Below are positions 41,019 through 51,483 of a stretch of DNA of 64,000 nucleotides, piece by piece. A program made the translations under genes and the position numbers. Below the pieces are notes generated by a model. It was not told the origin of the DNA and ran no database searches. It saw nothing but the letters and a program-made list of their open reading frames with translations. Numbering within the stretch: the first letter of the stretch is position 1; the number at the start of each line of letters is the position of its first letter. Origin of the DNA: Coemansia sp. RSA 487 (Eukaryota > Kickxellomycota > Kickxellomycetes > Kickxellales > Kickxellaceae); the NCBI GenBank assembly GCA_027577595.1, contig JANBRJ010000004.1, positions 62,001 to 126,000 on the forward strand. Direction: 5' to 3'.

Positions 41019-42293
41019 CTAGAAAGAATACGGCGACAGATAGCCGATCTCATTCAGATCATCGACCATTTTGGCTGCACGGCTTTCGAGATCTCTGATT
41101 TCAGTGACATTGTAGCCCATCATCTTGATCCAGCCCTCGGTTTGCGTCGAGAAGTAAGGCATCTTTCCGCGCATCTTCTCATTAGGTGTCGGTGCAACAA
41201 AGGCGGCAGCAGCTTCGGTGTCGGCTGCCATCGGCTGGCCAGGAATGATCGACGACATCTCGCTCTCGAGGATGTTGTTTGTGCCCTTGGCAAACGAGGG
41301 GTAGTACTTGGACAGCAGCTTAACCGGCAGCGCCGTTATGGCCTGCGTTTGCTTGTTCGGCCGCTTGATGCACTTTTGGCGCTTGGACAGAGAGTTAGCG
41401 TCGCCGTTGGCCTCTTTGATGGTATCGTATGTGTAGCACATGTCTCCGTATCCGAGGCGCATTACAGACACAACAGGAGCGCTCGAGAGCAGAACACTGT
41501 CGTCGAGGCTGACAGTATTGCCGTTGATGTCGGTGCCGTCGTACATATACGTACGGTCGTCGGGGTTGATCGCCTGCCACTGAGCCCAGTAACGGTCGCA
41601 GTTCGCGTGGTGCAGCCAGAAGACTGGGTCCATCGGTGAGTACATGGTGTTCATGTCGCCACCCATACTCAAGTGGATAATCCCGTGGATGCTGTTTTCG
41701 ATGCCTGCACGGAGATCTGCGTAGGTAGTGGACGTCTGGATAGTACTCGTGATGAACTCGGGCGAATACCATGCTGGAATGTCACCGTTGCCAGTAAACT
41801 CACGCTGGAAACAATGGTCGTTGGGGTATACCAGCTGCCAGTTGGCGGCAATACCGTTTGTCACACATTTCGAGCCCGACTCGCCGTTGGAGCCCAAAAA
41901 CTTAGAGCCCAGAACAGTACTCGTCGACGGCTTCTGATAGTCGATGGGCTCGTTCCAGTAAGGAAGAGCCACCGAAGAATCGTACTTTCTCAGGATGTTT
42001 TCGTAGTCGCGCGTAAATTTGCGGTGGAACGGGAAGAAGTTGGAGTTTCCGTGGGCTGAGACAGCAACATTGGTGTGGAGGTAGCCGAACCAGTCGACCC
42101 ATTTATCCTTCTGCGACTGGTTCACAGCGCTCTCGTATGCGCTCCACTCAGCAGCTGAGAGGGAGCGTAATTCTTTGCGAACGATGACTTCAGAACAAGC
42201 AGTATAGGACGCTGCGTTTGCAGGCGGGGTAAGGCCAGCTACTTGCTGAGTGCTAGCAAGAGCCAAACCGAGAACAAGTGCAAACAACTTCAT
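41019..42293 (-). CDS. Secreted tyrosinase (copy 3)
   Basis: This is a 424-residue type-3 copper oxidase. A signal peptide spans residues 1-20 (MKLFALVLGLALASTQQVAG). Copper A ligands are His73, His81 and His90 (AHGNSNFFPFHRKF). Copper B ligands are His203, His207 and His229 (DPVFWLHHANCDRYWAQW). Gly follows His203 and no Cys lies two residues before His81, as in the other copies. PYWNEPIDY replaces the usual PYWDW, a change of the second Trp to Glu/Pro. The C-terminal segment (EGWIKMMGYNVTEIRDLE, IGYLSPYSF) is related to the ends of copies 1 and 2. The frame stays open 14 codons upstream without an ATG, so the start is 42293. No intron is present. Confidence 0.93.
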   Translation of the reverse strand: MKLFALVLGLALASTQQVAGLTPPANAASYTACSEVIVRKELRSLSAAEWSAYESAVNQSQKDKWVDWFGYLHTNVAVSAHGNSNFFPFHRKFTRDYENILRKYDSSVALPYWNEPIDYQKPSTSTVLGSKFLGSNGESGSKCVTNGIAANWQLVYPNDHCFQREFTGNGDIPAWYSPEFITSTIQTSTTYADLRAGIENSIHGIIHLSMGGDMNTMYSPMDPVFWLHHANCDRYWAQWQAINPDDRTYMYDGTDINGNTVSLDDSVLLSSAPVVSVMRLGYGDMCYTYDTIKEANGDANSLSKRQKCIKRPNKQTQAITALPVKLLSKYYPSFAKGTNNILESEMSSIIPGQPMAADTEAAAAFVAPTPNEKMRGKMPYFSTQTEGWIKMMGYNVTEIRDLESRAAKMVDDLNEIGYLSPYSF

Positions 42294-44026
42294 TGTCACA
42301 AGGGAAATTGGGGGAGGAGAGAGAAGGGAATACAAGCAAAAGCGACGACTAGAATCAGTGAATGATTAGAGATAACACACGAATTTAGAGATATATGGAA
42401 GGAAATAATAGGAGAAAGGGCGTAAAATAAAGAGAAGTTTGGCGGGATTCAAGAACTGCTGTATAGCAAGTGATGCAGGCTATACAGACAACTCTTGCGT
42501 GAATGATATAGGGAAAGAACGGCGAGAAAAGTAGTCCAAGTAAGCGAAGGAAAAGCGAAAATGTTGTGCTTGAAATGTAAATAGTTCGCGTCCCAGCGCA
42601 ACTAGCATTCAAGACAAAGCCGCTTTAAAGAAAGTGAAGGGTAAAGAAAAAAAGGCGCGAGAAATAGAGCTAGGTAAAAAAGGGTACGTTAAATAAAGTA
42701 GAGGAAGGGTTCTAAGATTAGGTATATGTAGAAGAGAAAATAGGGAACAGCAGCTAAAAAGAAAAAACTGAAAACTTCTGGTATGTTTGTTTGGCCCTGC
42801 CAAGATACTATACTGCCTTTGTGCAGCTTCCTCATCGGTCAGTGCCTTTTTTTCTTTTTCAAAGCTAGAAATCTGCATCCTGATACCAGAGGTTTGCCCA
42901 ACAAAGACACCACCAACTTGCCATTGCAGGAGAGAACTATCGTACGTTTTCATTGCCATATTTGGTCCACCTTACACGTAAATAAAAGCATGCAAAGAAG
43001 ACATCTTCACAGTTTTCCAACAGGCATCGGTGTTCAGCTTTGAGAGTTGAAGACGGAAAGAGAAGATCGCCGTTCTTGCAGCACTCTCCTTTTTGCTATG
43101 CACGATTGGAGGGCCACATGCCAATGATGTCATTGGACCGATTTACGTTTACGGTCTCCATTTGACATTCCTTCCCTGAAATCCGGGTGTTTGTTTGTTT
43201 GTTTTGACCTGACAGCTTGTGTGAATAAAAACCAAATTCAGAGGGCTCCTTGGGGGTATTAAATACAAAACAGGCCATTGCAAGGTTAGAATCGTTTAAA
43301 GTTTTTCTACATATTCAATTTCTTTTTGGACATGTATTACTCGCAATAACATTCAAGCCGAATATTTCCACATTCTAGACGAGATTTTGAACCATGCAGG
43401 TCGGAAGGGGAGGGGAGGGAGTGTAAAAAGGAATTTTCTAGCTGGAATTATAATATTGCCTTATTTCCGATATCCGCTCAATCTGAGCAACAAGCACTGT
43501 TTTTTTTTTTTTTTTTTGAACGGCGGTCGTGTTAGATGGAATCCATCATGCCATACTTGCAACGACATGATCGTATGCCGCAACCCGCCATTCGAGGACA
43601 CTTCTCGCATATCATTCGCCCCCAACTTGATCAGTGCTAATGCAATCCGGTGTTACTCGAATTTCGGCCACATATGTTGTGTAAGTTGTGTGCAGTTGCG
43701 GAAAACAAGCAAGCTGCATATTTCTTGATTGCTCAATAAGTGAGATTTCCACAAGGAAAGATATACGTCATATACAGTATTTATAGTGGGGAGAGAACCA
43801 AGAATATTATGTCATTTGTACAATGGCAATACTTGGCAAGATCATCCATGATGTCATCCATGGTCTGAGTTAAACAAGGATGCGATCAACATCTTTGATA
43901 TTTACGAATTTTAACAACAAAAATGCGAAAGAGAAAAAAGTTAAAAATAGAGAATAAAGATTGTTGGATGTTGGCCCAACCAAGCGAGAAATAAGGATGG
44001 AATGTTTTGTTACATGTTTACAGAAT
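42294..44026. other. Intergenic region upstream of tyrosinase copy 3
   Basis: In this 1.7 kb region the first 450 bases are A/G-rich on the plus strand (C/T-rich in tyrosinase sense). The rest is mixed and AT-rich, with an 18-base poly-T at 43500-43517 and a stretch of higher GC around 43520-43670 whose frames show no recognisable family. I call no gene. Confidence 0.45.
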
Positions 44027-46364
44027 CTATTGCTTTGCTTTCTTTTCGTTCAAAAGCATATCACGCACATCCATCGCTGCAGTCTCAATAGCCTGCGCAA
44101 AACGGTCCGAATTAAGCCCGTAGCTGTTGCGGATGCACGTAATGTGTATAATCAAGCTCTCTTTGCGGATATTGTATGCGACTCCATACCCCTTTGGCGT
44201 TACCTCGCTCCAGCCATAGCTTGTAAAGTTCTCGCTCGATATCTGCGACGTGGAAAGATACCAGTGCGACGAGTAGCTGTATGCGGGATCCTCGAATATC
44301 TCTGGCTTTCCCTCGCCCTGTTGGAGAACCATGCGCAGGCCAAGCAGATGTCTGTCAACACCCTTGCCTGCAACAGCTTCACGGGTAAGCTTTGTGTGCT
44401 TTTCTAGGGATAGCCGGAAGAGCCGAATACGTTCTTGCGTATTTGTGGTAGGATCCGCCATTGAGCGGCACCATGCTGTGTTCTCGTTAGTAACCGAGCG
44501 GCATGTTTCGGTGCGTCCGTGCAGAAACGTGCGGGTCATGCTGGACTCGTAGGTTGGCCGAGCAACGCCATGAAGCCTGGTGTATGCAAGCTGGATCACC
44601 ATCTGGATAAACGCATCAGGGGAGCAGCCAAGCTTCTTGATTTGCTCCTTGCCGTAGGCAGCAAAGTTCAGCACCTTGAGATGTTGCTTCGATACGCCAG
44701 CGTTAAATACAGCATCAGCTCTCTTCACAGCCTTGACAACTGCTGGTGGCGTAACAAATTTGAGAGCCGTGAAAGCCGGTGCGCGCACAGTGCTTCGTGG
44801 CCTGGGAACTTCCTCCTTGTGTTTGTAGCCAATGACATACTCTACAAGTCGCAGAGTCGGCGTTCCGTCCATCATCGAGTGCTCGCCGCAAAACCCTGCT
44901 CGCGCGTTGTCAGTAACAACAAACTGGCAAGGCTTGTCGACCCAGCGGCTACGCCCGTTGCCATGCCAAATGGCACGGCTCAGCTCTTCGCGGGTCACTG
45001 GTGCATCTCTCTCCAGCGAAATAAGGAACGCTGACGATTCAATGGCGTCAAGCGTTGCTGCGTTGACAGACGATGCCTGAAGAAGAACCTTACGGGAGTC
45101 AGTCCACGAGTCGCGGTTATCTGCAGTCAGAATCCCAACGGGGACAGCAGCGTTGCTGTCCGCAGCAGCAACAATCTGGTCCATGGTTGCCTCTATTTCG
45201 GCCATGCTCAGAGGCACGCCGTTACGAACAAATGCAAACGAAAAGAACTGACCGTTGCGCGCAACCACTATAGTTTCGTTGCCGTTGTATTCGACAGTGC
45301 GACAATAGTCGGAGGGCTTGTCAGGAATGCGACAGGCGTTGAACATGAACTTGTAGCTGTGGCTACAGAGCGGCTTATCTTTGGCCATCTCTGGCTCCAG
45401 GCTGCCGTCGACCAGCATTTTGCGGAACGAGATAGCGGCACAGACTATCTTTGCTGCGCGCTGGTTGGGCCTTACGCATTCAGGATCGTCGTTGAACGAG
45501 TAGTGGTAACTAACATAGGGAATCACTGGATCACGGTAGCCCATGTAGCTCAAACTGTTCCACCACTCCTCCAACCAGTTCATGATTTGTGGATCGGCTG
45601 CACGAGCCTCGAGCCGGCGCTGGAGCTCCATTCCCAAGTTGGACTTGCCAAACTCCTCGATCACACGTTTGCTATGCGCAAATTTGTCTGCGGAAAGTAT
45701 AGGCTCTAGTGACTCTACGTATTTGACGAGAGTTGCGTTGAGATCGGGCACTGGGAGTCTTGGCATCTGTCCCTGATGCTCAAACAGCTTGCCGTACTCG
45801 TGATCAGCGCTTCTTGAGTTGGTCGGCATTTTTATTGCAGATGGAGCGGCGGATAGCGTGCTTAGTGGAGACGATGAGACAGCAAAGTCGACAGGGTAGA
45901 CCTAATATTAACAACAGTAACGAAGCGATGACGCGATAATAGTAAGATATTTTAGAAGGAGGTGTGTAGGACAGGGCGCAGTCAAATTAGTATCCCAGTT
46001 ATATTTCTGCGAACAATGAGATGAGTACAAAAGTAATGGAAAGCAGAAAAAGGATAAATGGAGTTCAGTGCAAAATAGCAGTAAATTGGAGGACTTTATA
46101 GGTGTGGTTAATTCGCGGATCGCCGCCAAAGAGATAGAGTATAAAAGAGTACAGCTTGGAAGCAATCACATGAAAACGCGATGCTGGCAGTTTTCGCATT
46201 TGATATACATGCAATCCGTGCGAAAAAAATCAGAATTGGTTGAGAAGATAAGATAACGAAAGAGAACATACATGTATTTGCCATCGGCCCTTTTAAACAT
46301 TGCTTACCCTGTATGCTTGGAGGTTCCGTAGCCTGCGCGTAGACAGAATTGCGACCTTGAGCAT
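44027..46364 (-). CDS. CAT2: Carnitine O-acetyltransferase, copy 1, with separate presequence exon
   Basis: The enzyme transfers acetyl groups between CoA and carnitine to move acetyl units between compartments. The main exon (45901-44027) carries the choline/carnitine acyltransferase fold: LPRLPVP near the start, WWNSLSYMGYRDPV, the catalytic loop GEHSMMDGTPT and LSTSQ. The first ATG in that exon (45829) would give 600 residues. The frame, however, continues 24 codons upstream to an acceptor (ATATTAG). A good first exon (46364-46308) encodes MLKVAILSTRRLRNLQAYR and ends at a GTAAGC donor in the same phase, giving 643 residues with catalytic His360. That peptide is Arg-rich, amphipathic and without acidic residues, a typical mitochondrial presequence. 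The 406-base intron would let an internal start give a cytosolic form. The C-terminus (KKAKQ) is not a peroxisomal signal. Copy 2 lies just upstream in tandem. Confidence 0.87.
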
Positions 46365-46886
46365 TGTGCTGAGAATGGTTAGATATGAATATCAGAAACT
46401 AATCAAAAGATCAAATATGATTAACCAATCAAATACAGGGTCCAGGTGTGGCATATAAGATGATAATATGGTGGGGATTTAGTATTGGAAAAGTTGCTAG
46501 CGGAAGGAAAAGCGGCTGCCTTTAATATTCGTGGTGAGATGTCAATTGTATGAGCAGTTGCTGCTCTTATCTGTCAAAAAGTCTCATTTGCGACTGGACA
46601 TTTAGCAAAGATGCAAGTGGCGCTTTTGCTTGCTTTTCACGTGAATCACCTGAGTGTGATATCACTAGCAGTGAATGTCCGAGGCGCTTATCTGCACATT
46701 TGCCTCTAATTGTTCCGGCTTCAGCTCAATAGGCACATGTGTTTTGAAGATTCCATGATTCAGGCACAGAAATGTTAGATCGTTATTATTTTTAGTGATA
46801 AGCTACTCAAATTCATAGACCCTATGACTTTAGTTTCAAGAACTTTTCTAAAAGGAATTGGGGTTTAGCTCTCCGAAAAAATGCAT
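46365..46886. other. Spacer between the two carnitine acetyltransferase genes
   Basis: These 0.5 kb hold the promoter of copy 1 and the 3' flank of copy 2. The sequence is AT-rich. No gene or repeat was recognised. Confidence 0.55.
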
Positions 46887-48836
46887 CTACAGCTTTGGCT
46901 TGGCGGCAGCTTCCTTGAGCTTAGCAGCCAAAACAGCCAGACGCATTTCACCAAGAGCCTCTTTGATGAAATGGGCCAGATGATCAGAGTTCAGGCCAAA
47001 TTCGTTCTTCATTGCCGCAATGTGCAAGATGACTGCGTCCTTGCGGATTGTGTAAGCAACACCGTAGCCGTCAGGAACGACCTCGCTGAATCCCCAGCCC
47101 TCAAAGTGCTCGCTGGACAGCTGCGATGTTGAGAGGCACCAATGCGAAGACTCGGCGTACGCAGCGTCCTGGAAAATCGCAGGCTTCTCTTCCCCCGGCT
47201 TGAGCGACAGGCGCAGACCGAGCAAGTGGCGGTCAACGCCCTTGCCCTCGGAGCACGCCTTTGCATATGAGCCATGTGTCTTGACTGCAGCCTGGAGCGC
47301 AGCAACCTTCTTCTCGGCGCCCAGAAGCGGATCCTCAAAGCTCTTGCAGAAGTCGACGCTCTCGTTGGAAACAGAGCGGCAGGTCTCGGTGCGGCCTTGG
47401 GCAAACTTGCGGGTGGCTGCAGCTTCGTATGTGGCACGCGACTTGCCGTAAAGCTTGTAGTAGCCGAGCTGGATGGCCATTTGCACGAAACCGTCGGGCG
47501 AGAAGCCAAGCTTCTTGATCTCGTCCTTGCCAAAGCCCTCATACTGGAGCACATGGAGCTGATGCTGGTCCACAACCTTCTTGAACCGATCGCCTGCCTG
47601 CTCGATGGCGCGCACAACCGAGGGCGGGGTCGCAAACTTCAGAGGCTCGGGTGCGGGCAGATCGGAGCGCACTGCGCTGTTGCCCAGGTCGACCTTGTTG
47701 CTCAGCGTCTGGTCAAGCACGTAGTCGTTGAGGCGGCATGTGGGTGTGCCATCCATGCTTGAGTGCTCGGCCAGGAAACCTGCCTTGCCGTTGTCGCACA
47801 CAATGAACTGCAGCGACTTATCGAACCAGCGGTTGCTGCCGTTGCCATGCCAGTAGGTGCGGTGGTACTCCTCGCGCGTCACAGGGCGCGTGTCGTCGAG
47901 ACTCAACAGGAATGCGGAACTCTGGATCTTCTCCAGCGTCTCTGCATTCTTGGGTGATGCCTCAGAAAGAAGCTTGTAGTTGTCTGCCCAGAGATCGCGG
48001 TTGTCCGACGTCAGGATGCCCACAGGCACGGCGGCGTTGCTGTCAGCAATCTCAACGATTTTGTCGAGCTGGCTCTCAATCTCGGCGCCAGACAGGAGCT
48101 GGCCGTTGTGTACAAGCTGCAGATCAAAGAACTGGTTGTTGCGGGCAACGGTGATGCGCTCGTTTTTTGCCAGATCGTAGGTTGCCTCGTAATCGGATGG
48201 TTTTGTGGGAATACGCGTGGCATTGAACATGTAGTTGTAGCTGTGGCTGCACAGCGGCGTCGTGCGCGCCATCTCAGGGGCCAGCTCGCCAGTGGCTACC
48301 TGACGGCGGAACTCCCATGCAGCGCGGACAATGGCAGCCGCACGCTTTGTCGGCTTACGGCGCAGTTTGTCGTCCTTATAAGCGTAAAAGTAGCTGACGT
48401 ATGGCACGACGGGGTCGCGGTAGCCCATGTAGCTCAGGTCGTTCCACCACTCCGCCAGCCAGTTGACGCGGCCAGGCTCGCTTGCGCGCGCCTCGAGACG
48501 GCGCTGAAGCTCCTTTCCCTGTGCGGACCGAGCAAACTCCTCAACGGTCTTTTTGGTCTCAGCAAACCTCTCCTTCGAAAGCAGAGGCTCCAAGGTCTTG
48601 AGGTATTTGGGGAGAGTCTCCTCCAAGGCGGGCACAGGCAGCCGGGGCAACTGCGACTGGAACTCAAACAACTTTGCCGATGCATGATCGAATGGCTTCT
48701 TTTGCGACGTGGTCGAGGGCATGATCGTAGACTGTGTGCGGGCGAAAATAAGCGTAGAGGACGGCTTGATCTTTGGAACTGTGTTGAGTGGACGGAGTAC
48801 AGACGAAGGCTTAAGTGTCGAAATTGCCTTGTACAT
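46887..48836 (-). CDS. CAT2: Carnitine O-acetyltransferase, copy 2, likely dual-targeted
   Basis: This is a 649-residue carnitine acetyltransferase without introns. The N-terminal 38 residues (MYKAISTLKPSSVLRP and on) are rich in Lys, Arg, Ser and Thr with no acidic residue, as in a mitochondrial presequence. Met39 (IMPSTTSQKK) offers a second start just before the conserved enzyme. The C-terminus ends in PKL, which fits the relaxed PTS1 pattern for peroxisomes. This resembles yeast Cat2, where one gene supplies mitochondria and peroxisomes from alternative starts. The catalytic His is 358 in AEHSSMDGTPT, followed later by CLSTSQLSSEHF. WWNDLSYMGYRDPV and the core are closely similar to copy 1, so the pair arose by tandem duplication. 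Third-codon-position GC is higher than in copy 1, suggesting stronger expression. Confidence 0.94.
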   Translation of the reverse strand: MYKAISTLKPSSVLRPLNTVPKIKPSSTLIFARTQSTIMPSTTSQKKPFDHASAKLFEFQSQLPRLPVPALEETLPKYLKTLEPLLSKERFAETKKTVEEFARSAQGKELQRRLEARASEPGRVNWLAEWWNDLSYMGYRDPVVPYVSYFYAYKDDKLRRKPTKRAAAIVRAAWEFRRQVATGELAPEMARTTPLCSHSYNYMFNATRIPTKPSDYEATYDLAKNERITVARNNQFFDLQLVHNGQLLSGAEIESQLDKIVEIADSNAAVPVGILTSDNRDLWADNYKLLSEASPKNAETLEKIQSSAFLLSLDDTRPVTREEYHRTYWHGNGSNRWFDKSLQFIVCDNGKAGFLAEHSSMDGTPTCRLNDYVLDQTLSNKVDLGNSAVRSDLPAPEPLKFATPPSVVRAIEQAGDRFKKVVDQHQLHVLQYEGFGKDEIKKLGFSPDGFVQMAIQLGYYKLYGKSRATYEAAATRKFAQGRTETCRSVSNESVDFCKSFEDPLLGAEKKVAALQAAVKTHGSYAKACSEGKGVDRHLLGLRLSLKPGEEKPAIFQDAAYAESSHWCLSTSQLSSEHFEGWGFSEVVPDGYGVAYTIRKDAVILHIAAMKNEFGLNSDHLAHFIKEALGEMRLAVLAAKLKEAAAKPKL

Positions 48837-49942
48837 TTCGAGGCTGTAGTACGAACAGGTAAAAAAAAGTAAAAAGATATATGCTGCTGAACCAACAAAA
48901 CGGACAAGTGCTGAAACGAAAGAATGAACAGACAGTTACGCTTTATATATTCTACAGAGCAAGAAAAAGACTGGGCTGCAAGTGGTTGACAGACATAAGC
49001 ATAAACTAATGTGTTAATAAAACGTGAGCAAAGTGGTGTTGCGCGTGAAAGAATGGGCGCTCTCTCGAAAATTATTCCGCCGCCCTCCGTCCAGGCTTAG
49101 CCTCGTGCCGCCGCTGCTTGCTGGGAATAAGAGTGAAAAGGGGGGCTGCTTTGTACCTGTGTTGCTTGTCCAATTTTTGGTGGAGGAAAAAAGAATGTGG
49201 CTACTGTGCAAAAAGTCTCCGTCACAAAAGTGAAATGGGAAGGGCTGATGCCTCGGAGGGAACGGATCTTTTATATTCCCCGCTCCTTGCAATTCTCCTA
49301 TCTTGTGTTATTTTCCTCGGCTAGCAGCGCAACAAGTCCTATTTGCCTCTTCCTTTCCACTGCTGGATAATACCACTAGAGATAAAGAACAGAGCGAGGC
49401 AAAGACCCCACGCAGTTTGCAGTAGCGCCATTATTTTTCAATGCTGCCGTTAATTTTCCTATCGTGCTTGGCTCGTTATCAGCATATTGAAAATATGAAG
49501 ATATTTCGACCAGATAACATCTGGCCATTTTCCAAAGATATGACGTCGTATCTCTTCCAAATGGAAAGACAAAGAGGCGGGGATTCGTGGCCTGATCACC
49601 GCTGCCGCCGTTATCTTGGCATGTTGCCACACTGCGTGGTCACAGCGAATATACGTGAGCATCTCAGTAGTCATTGCTCTGACGCCTGGGCTCGATCACA
49701 AGGCCATCCATACGGCTTGGTGCTTTGGCGCAATCGACTATCATCAATATATCTCACACATTGCCATTGTATAATGCTAAATTTCATAATTGCGCAGCTA
49801 CGAAGCAGAAATATAACCAAAAGACAACGTGAATGTGTATTTCTGTATCCAAGTCTACCAAGACAGGCGTTTAACCACCAAATGAGCATAAAAAGATAAG
49901 CGGAGCATGTAATGTATCTGTTAAATATGTACCTTTCCATAT
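48837..49942. other. Upstream region of carnitine acetyltransferase copy 2
   Basis: This 1.1 kb region holds the copy 2 promoter (TATA-like site at 48942-48949) and the 3' flank of the uL5m gene. Frames on both strands show no recognisable family. No RNA gene was recognised. Confidence 0.5.
48942..48949 (-). promoter_or_regulatory. Possible TATA box of carnitine acetyltransferase copy 2
   Basis: TATATAAA in minus-strand sense matches the TATA consensus and lies 106 bases upstream of the ATG at 48836. The position is reasonable for a regulated metabolic gene. Confidence 0.5.
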
Positions 49943-50749
49943 CTAAAGCTCATACCCTTCCACCTTTGGCTTGCGTGCGTGCAGGAATGGCATTCCGAGC
50001 CCGCTGAGAAGCAGACGGCCGCTCGGGTTGCGCAACGCAGTAGTTTTGATGTTGACGTAGAAACCTGTGATCAGTGGAAACATATCGTAAACCATCTCCA
50101 TCTCGGGAAAAAGCCCAATTGCAGAGCCTTCAAACCCAAGTGTAAAGTTTCCAGCGCCGTCGCCCGCATCCATGCGCAATCCATTGTACTCCTTCATCCG
50201 CGGTAGCACCACCTCGATAAGCTTGTCTAAAAACTCGTACATGCTGTCTCCCGTCAGATCCACCTTTGCCGAGATCGGCATGCCCTTTCTGAGCTTCCAG
50301 GCCGCTGCATCGTTCTTCGCCTTGACAACCTCTCCCCGTTTCCCAGTCAGCACCTGCAGTGCCATTATTGCCGACAGCAAGTGGTGCTTATTCTTTAGCG
50401 CCTCTTTGCAGCGGATATGCACCGTCACCTTGTCCACGTAAGGCGAGTTGTGCGCTGTCGGTGCAGGAATCTTGGGCTTCAGCTGCCGCACAATCTTGTG
50501 TTTGCGCAGAGGGTTCGGCGGCGTACCACTCATATTTTCCCTGAACTCCTTCATGCGCGCCTCCTCTGCGGCTTCAGCCCTTGCGCGCACAGTTGGCGGC
50601 ACATACTGCAGGATCATCAGGTCATCACGCAACGTGTTGTGGTAGAATTGGCTCAAGCGTGCCTGGTACCCTTGCACCGTACTTGTTGTAAACAGGCGCT
50701 TTGCTGCTGTGCCAGTTGCTATCGTGCGCAATCCCTTTACACCAAACAT
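49943..50749 (-). CDS. MRPL7: Mitochondrial ribosomal protein uL5m
   Basis: This is the mitochondrial large-subunit protein of the bacterial L5 family (yeast Mrpl7), which contacts 5S-like and central protuberance sites. The protein has 268 residues. The first ~27 (MFGVKGLRTIATGTAAKRLF) form a mitochondrial presequence rich in Arg, Lys and Thr. The L5 core follows: VDKVTVHIRCKEALKNKHHL, ALQVLTGKRGEVVKAKND, WKLRKGMPISAKVDLTGDSM, FLDKLIEVVLPRM and the C-terminal YVNIKTTA segment. These are the usual L5 landmarks (TGQ-like loop, RKG, lid of the beta sheet). The start is the ATG at 50749 and no intron is needed. It is divergent from SPT7 with a 734-base spacer. Confidence 0.93.
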   Translation of the reverse strand: MFGVKGLRTIATGTAAKRLFTTSTVQGYQARLSQFYHNTLRDDLMILQYVPPTVRARAEAAEEARMKEFRENMSGTPPNPLRKHKIVRQLKPKIPAPTAHNSPYVDKVTVHIRCKEALKNKHHLLSAIMALQVLTGKRGEVVKAKNDAAAWKLRKGMPISAKVDLTGDSMYEFLDKLIEVVLPRMKEYNGLRMDAGDGAGNFTLGFEGSAIGLFPEMEMVYDMFPLITGFYVNIKTTALRNPSGRLLLSGLGMPFLHARKPKVEGYEL

Positions 50750-51483
50750 TGTCCAATTGTGTCTAGTACTTTATGCTCGGGTGTCCGTTGCTTCTAGTTA
50801 TTGCCGATGAAAAACCGACTCCACAAAAACTAACGAGAGATGGTTGCCGATGCTAACAAGGTCGATTTCAAAAACAAAATTAATGCAAAGCAAAAAAGAA
50901 ACCTTTATCTCGATCGTAAACATTTTTCACAAATGACATACACTTTTTTCCTGCATTTGCCTCGATCATCCGATCAGATCAGGTTGTGCGAAAGCTAGCA
51001 TATTTATTTCCTTCCACTTTTGGTGATGTCCAAAAAGCTTGGTCTTTTTTGAAGAGCTGGCTTTGCTTTATTTCTTTCTTTTTTGACATTCTGAATTTCT
51101 ACGAGTTGCCTGTTCCGGAATTACATTATTTCTCTTGTTTTTGTCGCATTCACAGAGAACGGCTTGGCGCGTTCGCGTATTTCCCTCCTTTTGTTTAGCT
51201 GGCACGCTTACAAGTGAATGCTAAACCTTTTTTCGCTACACATTAATTCTTGCAAATAGCGATTCTCCAAAGGCTACTTTCTCCTTTTCTATTTCCTGTT
51301 AGCGTACTCTGTATTATACTGTTTCAAACAGGTCTGTGTTTTATACCAGTTTTTGGCGTCGGTCCTTCTTTTTTATTGCTGCTTCGCTTTTCTTGTTTCT
51401 TCTTCACTAGCTCGCGTAGCAGCACCCACAAAAACATTATCTATTTGCATTAGCTCGTCGCGAGCTCCTTAAAAGTCCCCGTT
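50750..51483. other. Divergent promoter region of uL5m and SPT7 genes
   Basis: These 734 bases lie between divergent genes. The half nearest SPT7 (about 51000-51450) is C/T-rich on the plus strand, the same sense-strand pattern seen ahead of other genes here. No coding sequence was recognised. Confidence 0.55.

Noticed and set aside
43387-43728. 113-codon frame with several Cys residues across the poly-T tract
   Set aside because: It begins at TTG and reads through an 18-base poly-T, giving a Phe run. The Cys spacing matches no known finger.
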